Shown: in pieces, positions 1-6,884 of the stretch
How the letters are laid out: the number at the start of each line of letters is the position of its first letter
How positions within the stretch are numbered: the first letter of the stretch is position 1
DNA from: an uncultured Flavobacterium sp.
Lineage (GTDB): Bacteria; Bacteroidota; Bacteroidia; Flavobacteriales; Flavobacteriaceae
Length of the DNA: 12,851 nt
Assembly: GCF_937876455.1 (NCBI RefSeq)
Contig: NZ_CALFIG010000029.1
Coordinates: 1 to 12,851, forward strand
Direction of reading: 5' to 3'
The notes under the pieces: model-generated
What the model was told of the DNA's origin: nothing
Database searches by the model: none
The model's input: the letters and a program-made list of their open reading frames with translations, nothing else
Translations under genes and position numbers: made by a program

Positions 1-1344
1 TTGAAAGCAGCTGGAAAAAAAGTATATAAAACGCAAATCATTAACGATAGAGGAATCCATATTTGTAAGTCAATGTTAGCTTGGCAAAAATTTGGTAAGG
101 GTCAAACCCCTGAGTCAACAGGTTTAAAAGGGGATAAGTTGGTAGGGAATTTTTATGTGGAATTTGACAAACAATATAAAAAAGAAATCTCAGAATTAAT
201 TACACAAGGCAAAACAGAAGAAGAGGCAAAAAAGCTAGCACCTTCTATTCTAGAAGCACAACAAATGCTTTTAGACTGGGAAAACGGAAAGCCTGAAGTA
301 ATTGCGCTTTGGAAAACGATGAACCAATGGGTGTATGATGGATTTGCAGAAACGTACAAAAATTTAGGTGTAGATTTTGATAGCTATTATTACGAATCGA
401 ATACGTATTTGCTTGGAAAGGAAGTTGTGCAATTTGGACTTGAAAAAGGTATATTTGAAAAAGATCCAGATGGATCCGTTTGGATTGATTTAACGGCTGA
501 TGGTTTGGATCGTAAAATTGTCCTTCGTTCAGACGGAACCTCAGTGTATATGACACAAGATATTGGAACGGCAATACAACGTGTTAAAGATTATTCAGAT
601 ATTGGCGGAATGGTATATACTGTTGGTAATGAACAAGATTATCATTTTAAAGTATTATTCTTAATCTTGAAAAAATTAGGATTTGATTGGGCCCAACATT
701 TATATCATTTATCTTATGGAATGGTAGAATTACCTTCAGGAAAAATGAAATCTAGAGAAGGTACAGTTGTTGATGCAGATGATTTAATGCATGAAATGAC
801 TGCTACAGCACAAACAATTTCTGAAGAATTAGGAAAATTAGACGGATATTCAGAACAAGATAAAAAAGCATTATATAAAACAATAGGATTGGGTGCACTT
901 AAATATTATATGTTAAAAGTTGACCCTAAAAAACAAATGCTATTCAATCCTGAAGAATCTGTTGATTTTAATGGAAACACAGGGCCATTTATTCAATATA
1001 CTTATGCTCGTATTCAATCTATTTTGAGAAAAGCTACTTTTGAATATAAAACGGTTGTTATTGATTCCGTTGAATTGCATGAAAAAGAAAAAGAGCTAAT
1101 TAAGCAATTAGAATTTTTTCCTGAAACGATTCAACAAGCAGCGGTTCAACACAGCCCAGCTTTAGTAGCAAATTATACGTACGACTTAGTAAAAGAATTT
1201 AATTCGTTTTACCAAAACGTTTCAATCTTAGGTGAAGATGATGAGCATAAAAAAATTTTTAGAGTACAATTGGCAAATCTAGTGGGGCAAACAATTAAAA
1301 ACGCATTTCGTTTATTAGGTATTGAAGTGCCTGAGCGAATGTAA
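1..1344 (+). CDS. argS: Arginyl-tRNA synthetase, 5'-truncated by window edge
   Basis: Class I aminoacyl-tRNA synthetase that charges tRNA-Arg with arginine in the cytoplasm. The visible 447 codons cover most of the catalytic domain and the whole C-terminal part. A KMSKS-type loop is seen as GKMKSREG, with KMKSR at residues 248-252 of the visible part, followed by TVVDADDL as is usual in ArgS. The anticodon-binding (DALR) domain begins near residue 321 (VDFNGNTGPFIQYTYAR) and runs to the ending GIEVPERM. ArgS is usually about 590 residues in this group, so roughly 145 N-terminal residues, including the HIGH-type motif, lie upstream of the window. The TTG at base 1 is an internal codon, not a start. 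It is a housekeeping gene. An 80-nt gap separates it from the next gene, and I see no convincing hairpin terminator there. Confidence 0.96.
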   Translation: MKAAGKKVYKTQIINDRGIHICKSMLAWQKFGKGQTPESTGLKGDKLVGNFYVEFDKQYKKEISELITQGKTEEEAKKLAPSILEAQQMLLDWENGKPEVIALWKTMNQWVYDGFAETYKNLGVDFDSYYYESNTYLLGKEVVQFGLEKGIFEKDPDGSVWIDLTADGLDRKIVLRSDGTSVYMTQDIGTAIQRVKDYSDIGGMVYTVGNEQDYHFKVLFLILKKLGFDWAQHLYHLSYGMVELPSGKMKSREGTVVDADDLMHEMTATAQTISEELGKLDGYSEQDKKALYKTIGLGALKYYMLKVDPKKQMLFNPEESVDFNGNTGPFIQYTYARIQSILRKATFEYKTVVIDSVELHEKEKELIKQLEFFPETIQQAAVQHSPALVANYTYDLVKEFNSFYQNVSILGEDDEHKKIFRVQLANLVGQTIKNAFRLLGIEVPERM

Positions 1345-1402
1345 AATAACCTTAGAATTTTGAATTAAGCGTATAAACGTAAGGTGTAAAATCTCAAATT
1401 TC

Positions 1403-1411
1403 TATATTTTG
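1403..1411 (+). promoter_or_regulatory. Weak candidate -7 element upstream of the SGNH/MBOAT unit
   Basis: TATATTTTG resembles the Bacteroidota -7 consensus TAnnTTTG with one extra T. It ends 13 nt before the ATG at 1425. No TTG -33 element sits at the usual 17-23 nt spacing. The 80-nt gap after argS makes a promoter here reasonable, but in such AT-rich sequence this match could be chance. Confidence 0.25.
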
Positions 1412-1424
1412 AATTATTAAAATA

Positions 1425-2897
1425 ATGAACAATACGAATAAATCCTATTTTTTTCGATCTTGGCTAATAGTTTTAGTAGCTATTGCTTCATTTATTGGGT
1501 TTAAATCATTTTTACCCAAAAAAATATTTCCCGATTCAAAATTAGACGGAAAAAATGTAGTAGTAGATAGTTTATTACTTGAAGCGGTTTCTGAGGCTAA
1601 TCAAGGAGAAGAAAAAGATACGCTTTCTAATACAACCATAAAATTCAATTCTAATCCATTAGGGATTAAATTTCCTGATGAAAAATTTGAAAATTTTAAA
1701 GGGTATCAATATTTAATCCCGTTTTTTGAAAAATTATATCAATTAGAAACAAAAAAACAAGGGAAAGCACGTATTGCTTATTTTGGGGATTCTATGACAG
1801 ATGGAGATTTGATTGTACAAGATGTGCGAACTATGTTTCAGGATAAATTTGGAGGTGAAGGAGTTGGCTTTGTAAATGTTACTTCTGAATCGGCAGGATC
1901 AAGAGGAACAATTATTCATGAGTTTTCGCCTAATTGGAAAACACAATCTTATTTAAAAGTAAAGTCCCCAAGCCGTTCTTTTGGGGTCAACGGACATGTG
2001 TTTTTTGCAAAGGATACAGCACACGCTACTTGGGTAAAATATAAAGCATCTGGCAAAAAATATTTGACTACTTTATCTAATCCAACATTGTTTTATGGTA
2101 AGTCACCACAAAAAAATGCAAGTATTTTTTATAAAAACGGTAAAGATACAATCTTTAAAAAGTTGAGTCCACGAGCAATATTAAATACGTTGCAAGTAGC
2201 CCCATCGGTTAATTCATTAAAGATTAATTTTTCTAAAGCCGATTCTATTCCGTTTTATGGCTTTAATTTTGATAATGGCAAAGGTATTCATGTAGATAAT
2301 TTTTCATCAAGAGGCAATTCAGGTCTGCCACTCGGAAATTTAAATAAAGATTTAATGAATGCGTTCCAACAAAAATTGGGTTACGATTTAATTATACTTC
2401 AGTTTGGAACAAATGTATTAAATTATGGCTCGTTAAATTATTCTTGGTACGAAAGAAAAATGAAAACGGTTGTTGTGCATTTGAAAGAATGTTTTCCTGG
2501 AGCAGCCATTTTAATTATTTCTACAGCAGATAAATCGACAAAATATGAGTTAGAAATGAAAACAGATTCTGCAGTTGTGCCCCTTTCAAGTGCTCAAAAA
2601 CGGTATGCGGTTCAAGCAGAAACAGGTTTCATAAATCTGTATACACTTATGGGAGGTGATGGTTCTATGGTACAATGGGTAGAAGATGTTCCTGCAAGAG
2701 CTAATAAAGATTATACACATTTTAATCATAGAGGCGCTAAACAAGTGGCTGGTATGATTTACAATCAATTAAATGCTGGCTATCAAGAGTATAAAAAACT
2801 GAGATCTAAAGCTATTTTAAGCCGAAATAGTGCACCTGTATCGAATGAGGCACAACCTACAAATTCTTCATTACCAAAAGATACTATTAATGAATAA
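1425..2897 (+). CDS. Membrane-anchored SGNH/GDSL-fold protein, probable O-acetyl transferase or esterase
   Basis: A 490-residue protein with one N-terminal membrane anchor (about residues 11-29), so most of it should lie in the periplasm. The SGNH blocks are complete: block I FGDSMTDGD with Ser123; block II SSRGNSG with Gly297; block III FGTN with Asn330; block V DYTH with Asp429 and His432. About 170 residues separate blocks I and II, far more than in a minimal SGNH hydrolase, so a nested domain is likely. The stretch after block I (FQDKFGGEGVGFV) resembles the PatB/Ape1 type as I remember that family. The last 35 residues are rich in Ser, Asn and Pro and look disordered. The stop overlaps the next gene's start by 8 nt, so translation is probably coupled. 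With the downstream MBOAT it probably moves or removes acetyl groups on an envelope glycan. The intact triad does not tell transferase from esterase. Confidence 0.8.
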   Translation: MNNTNKSYFFRSWLIVLVAIASFIGFKSFLPKKIFPDSKLDGKNVVVDSLLLEAVSEANQGEEKDTLSNTTIKFNSNPLGIKFPDEKFENFKGYQYLIPFFEKLYQLETKKQGKARIAYFGDSMTDGDLIVQDVRTMFQDKFGGEGVGFVNVTSESAGSRGTIIHEFSPNWKTQSYLKVKSPSRSFGVNGHVFFAKDTAHATWVKYKASGKKYLTTLSNPTLFYGKSPQKNASIFYKNGKDTIFKKLSPRAILNTLQVAPSVNSLKINFSKADSIPFYGFNFDNGKGIHVDNFSSRGNSGLPLGNLNKDLMNAFQQKLGYDLIILQFGTNVLNYGSLNYSWYERKMKTVVVHLKECFPGAAILIISTADKSTKYELEMKTDSAVVPLSSAQKRYAVQAETGFINLYTLMGGDGSMVQWVEDVPARANKDYTHFNHRGAKQVAGMIYNQLNAGYQEYKKLRSKAILSRNSAPVSNEAQPTNSSLPKDTINE

Positions 2898-4353
2898 ATG
2901 GCTTGTTTATATAGTAGTACTAAGCGGTATATTTACTGCGCAAGGTCAAGTTGATTCTACAAAACAAATATTGGACTCAATTCGTATTGCCAATGATTCT
3001 GTTATTGTGTCAAGTGACAGCATTGATTTTTCGTTAGATGTGTCTAATTTTGAACCTTTTAACAATGTTATTTCAAATGAAAGCGCATTGGGTACTTTTT
3101 TTAAAAAACTACTTGATTTACAGCAAAATAAACGTAAAAAAGTTCGTATAGTTCATCTAGGTGATTCGCACATTCAAGCCGATTTATTTACAGCTATGAT
3201 GCGAAAAAGAATGCAAAGTGTTTTTGGTAATGCTGGTTTTGGATTTACATTTCCCTATAGTGTAGCTAATACGAATAATAGAGCGCCAATTCGTTACCAT
3301 GCTTCAGGAGGTTCTTTTACTGCGGTAAGAAATTTATTCGCAGATGCCTCTAAACCAGTTGGACTTAGTGGAATTGCGTTACAATCAAAATCTTCAAATT
3401 TTGCTATTCAGTTGCAAGTAAAAGATCCACAATACTACTTTACAAAAGTGCAACTTATTACCCCTCAAAATCAAAATTTATTCTCCCTTTCATTTGAAGA
3501 AAAAAAAGAACTAATTACAATTGCTGTACCCAAAAAAATCACACATAAAGTGAAGTCAGGCGAAGTATTGGGCAGTATTGCTGAAAAATATGGTGTTACA
3601 TTAAAGCAATTAAAAAAAGCTAATAGCCTCAAGAATGATTTTATTAGAGATGGAAAACTATTAACCATACCTTCAAAACAAACAAAGCCTCAAACGATTG
3701 TTAAAACGTCATATGTTCCAGTTGCTCTAGAGTCAGCGCTTATTGGCTATCAATATAAGGCGTCAAAACCTTTAGATCAAGTTACCCTAATTCCTAATGA
3801 GAGTAAATTAGATTTTGCTTTAAATGGAATTGTATTGGAAAACGATGATGCAGGAGTAATTTATAGTGGTATTGGTGTAAATGGCGCAAAATGTAGTGAT
3901 TACAATAAATTTCCTATGTTTTTTGAGCAATTACCAGCATTAGAAGCCGATTTAATTATTATTTCATTAGGAACGAATGAAAGTTTTGATAGGCAAGAGG
4001 CGCTAGTTTATATGAATCAACTACAAACTATGCTAAACGCTATAAAGAATCAATTGCCTAATGCAGCTGTTCTCGTTACGACACCTCCGCCGTCAGTATT
4101 GCATAGAAAAGAGCAAAATAGTTATATTGAATCGTATAGTCAAACTATTCGCAATCAAGCACAAGAAAGTCAGTATGCGGTTTGGGATTTGTTAGCTATT
4201 TTTGGAGGAAATAAAAATATTAAGTTAAATGCAAGAATGGGATTGCTTGCAAAGGATAAAGTGCATTATTCAAAATTAGGTTATGAAAAGCAAGCCGAAT
4301 TGTTATTTGAAGCTTTAATGCAATCTTTCGAATCATATAAATCAGAAAAATAG
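2890..4353 (+). CDS. Secreted SGNH/GDSL-fold protein with a nested LysM domain
   Basis: A 487-residue exported protein. The chosen ATG gives a clear signal peptide (MNKWLVYIVVLSGIFTAQG, cleavage near residue 19). An in-frame ATG 60 nt upstream would bury this peptide and is rejected. SGNH blocks: GDSH with Ser93; GIGVNGA with Gly332; SLGTNE with Asn363; DKVH with Asp456 and His459. All catalytic positions are present. A LysM domain (about residues 218-261, HKVKSGEVLGSIAEKYGVTL to LLTIP) lies between blocks I and II, inside the catalytic domain rather than at an end. LysM binds GlcNAc-containing glycans, mainly peptidoglycan. Block I and the following RKRMQSVFGNAGFGF resemble the PatB/Ape1 type. 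Its start overlaps the end of the upstream SGNH gene, and the MBOAT gene follows after 10 nt. It probably acts on O-acetyl groups of peptidoglycan or a wall-linked glycan; transferase and esterase roles both remain possible. Confidence 0.82.
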   Translation: MNKWLVYIVVLSGIFTAQGQVDSTKQILDSIRIANDSVIVSSDSIDFSLDVSNFEPFNNVISNESALGTFFKKLLDLQQNKRKKVRIVHLGDSHIQADLFTAMMRKRMQSVFGNAGFGFTFPYSVANTNNRAPIRYHASGGSFTAVRNLFADASKPVGLSGIALQSKSSNFAIQLQVKDPQYYFTKVQLITPQNQNLFSLSFEEKKELITIAVPKKITHKVKSGEVLGSIAEKYGVTLKQLKKANSLKNDFIRDGKLLTIPSKQTKPQTIVKTSYVPVALESALIGYQYKASKPLDQVTLIPNESKLDFALNGIVLENDDAGVIYSGIGVNGAKCSDYNKFPMFFEQLPALEADLIIISLGTNESFDRQEALVYMNQLQTMLNAIKNQLPNAAVLVTTPPPSVLHRKEQNSYIESYSQTIRNQAQESQYAVWDLLAIFGGNKNIKLNARMGLLAKDKVHYSKLGYEKQAELLFEALMQSFESYKSEK

Positions 4354-4363
4354 ATAGTGTATC

Positions 4364-6037
4364 GTGATACAAGAGTGGTTTTATAAAAATATAGGAACAA
4401 TAACACCAGAACAAATTAAAAGCTGGTTCATTTTTGATGAAAAAGCACCGTTATTGTTTAATACAGGGCTTTTTTTAGGCTTGTTTTTGGTTTTTTATTT
4501 TTGGTATATCTTACTAAGAAAAGCAAATACCGTACGAATGATTTATGTTATTGCTTTTTCTTTGTTCTTTTACTATAAATCAAGTGGCATTTACTTTCTT
4601 TTATTAATTGCTTCCTCTATTGTAGATTATAATTTAGGTAATTTAGTTCATCGTACACAAAGTGATATAAATAAAAAACTGTGCTTGGCATTCAGTGTTA
4701 TATTGAATTTAGGGTTTTTAGGGTATTTTAAATATAGTAATTTTTTAGTGGAAGGAATCAATAATTTAAGCGGTTCAAAATTGGCTTTTTTTGATGTGAT
4801 TTTACCTGTGGGAATTTCTTTTTATACCTTTCAATCCATAAGTTATATTATTGAAGTGTATCGTAAAGAAATTGAGCCTACCAAAGGATATATCGACTAT
4901 CTGTTTTTTGTTTCGTTTTTTCCACAGTTAGTCGCAGGACCAATTGTAAGAGCCAAAGATTTTTTACCACAAATTTATCAAAAACTACATGTTTCCCAAG
5001 AAGATATTAATCGTGCATTTTTATTAATTATTGGAGGTTTAATAAAAAAGACAGTCATTTCAGATTACATTTCTATTAATTTTGTTGATCGTGTTTTTGA
5101 TTTGCCAAATAGTTATACGGCTTTTGAAAATCTGATGGCTTCTTATGGCTATACCATTCAAATTTATTGTGATTTTTCAGGATATTCTGATATGGCAATA
5201 GGCGTTGCTTTATTGTTAGGGTTTAAATTACCAACGAATTTTAGAACACCCTATCAATCAGCTTCAATTACAGAATTTTGGCGAAGATGGCACATATCCT
5301 TATCCACCTGGTTAAAAGACTTTTTATACATTTCTGTAGGTGGAAATAGAAAAGGAACCTTTGCAGGCTTTTTGTTCCCTGCTTTGTTCTTTTCAGGATT
5401 ACTAGTATGGGGAGTCTATTATTATGAAACAAGTGTTATACCACTTTACTTAGCGATAGCTTCAGTTCTCATTTTTTGTTTTACTTTTTTATTTTCTAAA
5501 GACAGAAACAAAACGATGTTTACTAATGTTAATTTACTTACTACAATGTTACTAGGAGGTTTGTGGCATGGGGCAAGTTTACGTTTTATTATTTGGGGTG
5601 CTTTACACGGTATTGCTTTAGCCGTTCATAAAATCATTTTAGAGTTTTTCCCAAACAGAGAATCTAAAGCATCATTTGCAACATCAGCGTATCGACTATT
5701 TTCTATTCTGTTAACGTTCCATTTTGTAGCATTTTGTTGGATATTCTTCCGCGCAAAAGATTTTACTACAGCTCTACAAATCATAACTAATATTGGTAAA
5801 ATTACGCTTGATTACGAACAGTGGTGGGTAATTATTCAAGGTTATAAAAATGTGTTTATTCTAATGGTTATAGGTTATTTTTGGCATTATATACCCGAAA
5901 AAGTAATGCATGCCGTGCAAAATGTTTTTGTAGCTTTACCATTACTTACAAAAGCTGTCGTTTTAGGATTTATTTTTTGGTTAGTTTATGCTACGGCAAC
6001 AGCAGGTCCGCAACCCTTTATTTATTTTCAGTTTTAA
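4364..6037 (+). CDS. MBOAT-family membrane O-acyltransferase (AlgI/PatA-like)
   Basis: A 557-residue polytopic membrane protein. Family members pass acyl, usually acetyl, groups from a cytoplasmic donor across the inner membrane to a partner that modifies a glycan. Visible family signatures are FFPQLVAGPIVRAKDFLPQ, YCDFSGYSDMAIG, FWRRWHISLSTWLKDFLYI (His310), GGNRKG (326-331) and LGGLWHGASLRFIIWGALHG, with His402 and His415 in the catalytic region. The start is GTG: an in-frame TAG lies only 9 nt upstream (4355-4357), and the N-terminus (MIQEWFYKNIGTITPEQIKSWF) is family-like. It begins 10 nt after the LysM-SGNH gene, so it should be co-transcribed with it. About 70 residues separate GGNRKG from the WHG histidine, against roughly 20-25 in AlgI as I recall it. 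The extra segment is hydrophobic and likely adds two membrane helices. The MBOAT assignment is firm, but the substrate is unknown. Confidence 0.92.
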   Translation: MIQEWFYKNIGTITPEQIKSWFIFDEKAPLLFNTGLFLGLFLVFYFWYILLRKANTVRMIYVIAFSLFFYYKSSGIYFLLLIASSIVDYNLGNLVHRTQSDINKKLCLAFSVILNLGFLGYFKYSNFLVEGINNLSGSKLAFFDVILPVGISFYTFQSISYIIEVYRKEIEPTKGYIDYLFFVSFFPQLVAGPIVRAKDFLPQIYQKLHVSQEDINRAFLLIIGGLIKKTVISDYISINFVDRVFDLPNSYTAFENLMASYGYTIQIYCDFSGYSDMAIGVALLLGFKLPTNFRTPYQSASITEFWRRWHISLSTWLKDFLYISVGGNRKGTFAGFLFPALFFSGLLVWGVYYYETSVIPLYLAIASVLIFCFTFLFSKDRNKTMFTNVNLLTTMLLGGLWHGASLRFIIWGALHGIALAVHKIILEFFPNRESKASFATSAYRLFSILLTFHFVAFCWIFFRAKDFTTALQIITNIGKITLDYEQWWVIIQGYKNVFILMVIGYFWHYIPEKVMHAVQNVFVALPLLTKAVVLGFIFWLVYATATAGPQPFIYFQF

Positions 6038-6042
6038 ATGAA

Positions 6043-6058
6043 TGTAATAATTGTTACA
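6043..6058 (+). promoter_or_regulatory. Putative Crp/Fnr-type operator upstream of the thioredoxin operon
   Basis: Imperfect palindrome TGTAATAATTGTTACA (TGTAA-N6-TTACA), right after the MBOAT stop. Its centre is 29.5 nt upstream of the first T of a TAnnTTTG element. The same arrangement occurs before the TolC gene at 6822-6837. A dimeric regulator of the Crp/Fnr family at a class II activating position fits, but the regulator is not in this window. Confidence 0.55.
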
Positions 6059-6079
6059 ATTTTTACTTTTAAATTGACT

Positions 6080-6087
6080 TAGCTTTG
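6080..6087 (+). promoter_or_regulatory. Bacteroidota -7 promoter element (TAGCTTTG) for the thioredoxin operon
   Basis: A perfect match to TAnnTTTG, with 18 nt between it and the ATG at 6106, giving a very short leader. The nearest plausible TTG (6051-6053) is 26 nt upstream and overlaps the palindrome, so there is no well-placed -33 element. This suits an activator-dependent promoter. Confidence 0.6.
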
Positions 6088-6105
6088 TATAATAAAGTTA
6101 GTGCA

Positions 6106-6309
6106 ATGAAGAGATTATTAACAACTAATTGGCATGTTATGCGATTATTTAGAATTGCTATTGCCTTATTTTGTTTTTACACCGCTTTTGAACAGCGGGA
6201 ATGGACCTTTGGAATATTTGGGTTGTTTTTTTTACTTCAAGCAGTATTCAATTTAGGATGTGGTTCTCGAGGTTGTAATGTTCCCTTAAAAAAGAAAAAT
6301 GATGAGTAA
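6106..6309 (+). CDS. Small DUF2892-like inner membrane protein with a Cys pair
   Basis: A 67-residue protein, first gene of a three-gene operon. Residues about 14-29 and 33-50 form two hydrophobic segments around a short polar turn (EQREW), followed by GCGSRGC (Cys52, Cys57) and a basic tail (KKKNDE). The two-helix layout and the Cys-containing end resemble DUF2892/YgaP-type membrane proteins, a family often found next to or fused with rhodaneses. No enzymatic activity is established. ATG 6106 is preferred over the in-frame TTG at 6085, because that TTG lies inside the -7 promoter element. The gene overlaps the thioredoxin start by 11 nt. The Cys pair next to a thioredoxin gene suggests, by inference, a thiol relay or persulfide-related role. 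Confidence 0.72.
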   Translation: MKRLLTTNWHVMRLFRIAIALFCFYTAFEQREWTFGIFGLFFLLQAVFNLGCGSRGCNVPLKKKNDE

Positions 6310-6598
6310 ATTTAATGAATTAATCAATGGCGACAAACCCGTATTAGTTGATTTTTATGCAACGTGGTGTAGTCCTTGTAAGTTATTAGCTCCTAATTTA
6401 GTAGCAGCAAAGGAAGAGCTCGGTGATGGAGTAATTATACTAAAAATTGATGTAGATGCGAATCAAGATGTTGCAGCAGTTTATCAGGTAAGAAGTATCC
6501 CTACTTTAATTTTGTTTAAAAATGGAAAAGTACTTTGGCGTCAATCAGGTGTTGTAGCTGCAGATGAAATTGTCGCTATTATTCGCCAAAATTCCTAG
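6299..6598 (+). CDS. Thioredoxin
   Basis: A 99-residue single-domain thioredoxin without a signal peptide, so probably cytoplasmic. The active site is FYATWCSPCK with Cys24 and Cys27. The usual WCGPC is WCSPC here, a Gly-to-Ser change between the cysteines. The cis-proline is seen in RSIPTLILF (Pro68), and the conserved KIDVD and NGK segments are in place. It reduces disulfides or persulfides in partner proteins; the partner is unknown. The start is the first of two adjacent ATG codons (6299 and 6302), and the two choices differ by one Met. It overlaps the preceding membrane-protein gene and ends 4 nt before the DUF6132 gene, so all three are probably translationally coupled. The neighbourhood suggests a dedicated partner of these small Cys-containing membrane proteins rather than the general housekeeping thioredoxin. 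Confidence 0.93.
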   Translation: MMSKFNELINGDKPVLVDFYATWCSPCKLLAPNLVAAKEELGDGVIILKIDVDANQDVAAVYQVRSIPTLILFKNGKVLWRQSGVVAADEIVAIIRQNS

Positions 6599-6602
6599 TA
6601 GG

Positions 6603-6785
6603 ATGTTTAGGAAGTATACAATAACGTTAATTGGCATTTTTGTAGGTGCTATTCTGGGCTACACCTATTATCATTATGTTGGTTGTGCCTCTGGTACTTG
6701 TGCAATTACGTCAAAACCTATAAATAGTACCCTTTATGGTAGTTTAATGGGTGGATTGCTGTTTAGTTTGATTAAGAAAAATTAA
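6603..6785 (+). CDS. DUF6132-family small membrane protein
   Basis: A 60-residue protein with a first hydrophobic segment (about residues 6-24, Gly-rich: TLIGIFVGAILGYTYYHYVG), the motif GCASGTCAITSKP with Cys28 and Cys33, and a second short hydrophobic segment (about 41-56, LYGSLMGGLLFSLI). This matches the DUF6132 pattern known from many Bacteroidota; its function is not established. ATG 6603 is chosen because it sits 4 nt after the thioredoxin stop. An in-frame ATG at 6564 would overlap the thioredoxin gene by 35 nt and add a polar extension the family lacks. It is the third gene in this operon with a closely spaced cysteine pair, so a role in membrane thiol chemistry is a reasonable guess, not a demonstrated one. 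Confidence 0.82.
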   Translation: MFRKYTITLIGIFVGAILGYTYYHYVGCASGTCAITSKPINSTLYGSLMGGLLFSLIKKN

Positions 6786-6810
6786 CTTCAATTTACTTTT
6801 TAAGTATCGA

Positions 6811-6837
6811 GTTACACCTCATGTAACGAATGTTACC
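6811..6837 (+). promoter_or_regulatory. Compound operator upstream of the RND efflux operon
   Basis: Three alternating half-sites: GTTACA (6811-6816), TGTAAC (6822-6827) and GTTACC (6832-6837). They form two overlapping palindromes: GTTACA-N5-TGTAAC, and TGTAAC-GAAT-GTTACC. The second has the same 16-bp form, and the same distances to the -7 element and start codon, as the palindrome at 6043-6058. The extra upstream half-site is absent from the first promoter and could give stronger binding or bind a second dimer. A Crp/Fnr-family protein is the favoured binder, by inference. Confidence 0.6.
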
Positions 6838-6858
6838 AAAAATAGATTTCTTTAATTA

Positions 6859-6866
6859 TACATTTG
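6859..6866 (+). promoter_or_regulatory. Bacteroidota -7 promoter element (TACATTTG) for the efflux operon
   Basis: A perfect TAnnTTTG with 18 nt to the ATG at 6885, the same spacing as in the thioredoxin-operon promoter. There is no TTG at -33; the operator half-site GTTACC lies in that position instead. Confidence 0.6.
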
Positions 6867-6884
6867 CCTCATAAATTTTTAACT

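Noticed and set aside
1..3. TTG at base 1 as the start of argS
   Set aside because: The frame is open to the window edge and the protein lacks the N-terminal part of the synthetase, so this is an internal Leu codon of a gene that begins upstream.
1351..1369. Possible hairpin CTTAGAATT...AATTAAG after argS
   Set aside because: Only about four to five pairs form without mismatches, it contains almost no G-C pairs, and no T-run follows. I do not call it a terminator.
1405..1424. Palindrome TATTTT-N8-AAAATA just before the first SGNH gene
   Set aside because: It is composed only of A and T in an AT-rich leader, so chance symmetry is likely, and no second copy is seen.
2830..2889. Upstream ATG start for the LysM-SGNH protein
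   Set aside because: It would add 20 residues in front of a clear signal peptide and overlap the preceding gene by 68 nt. ATG 2890 is better.
5881..6072. Open frame inside the 3' end of the MBOAT gene
   Set aside because: It lies in another frame of a well-supported gene and has no recognisable domain or sensible composition. It is a shadow.
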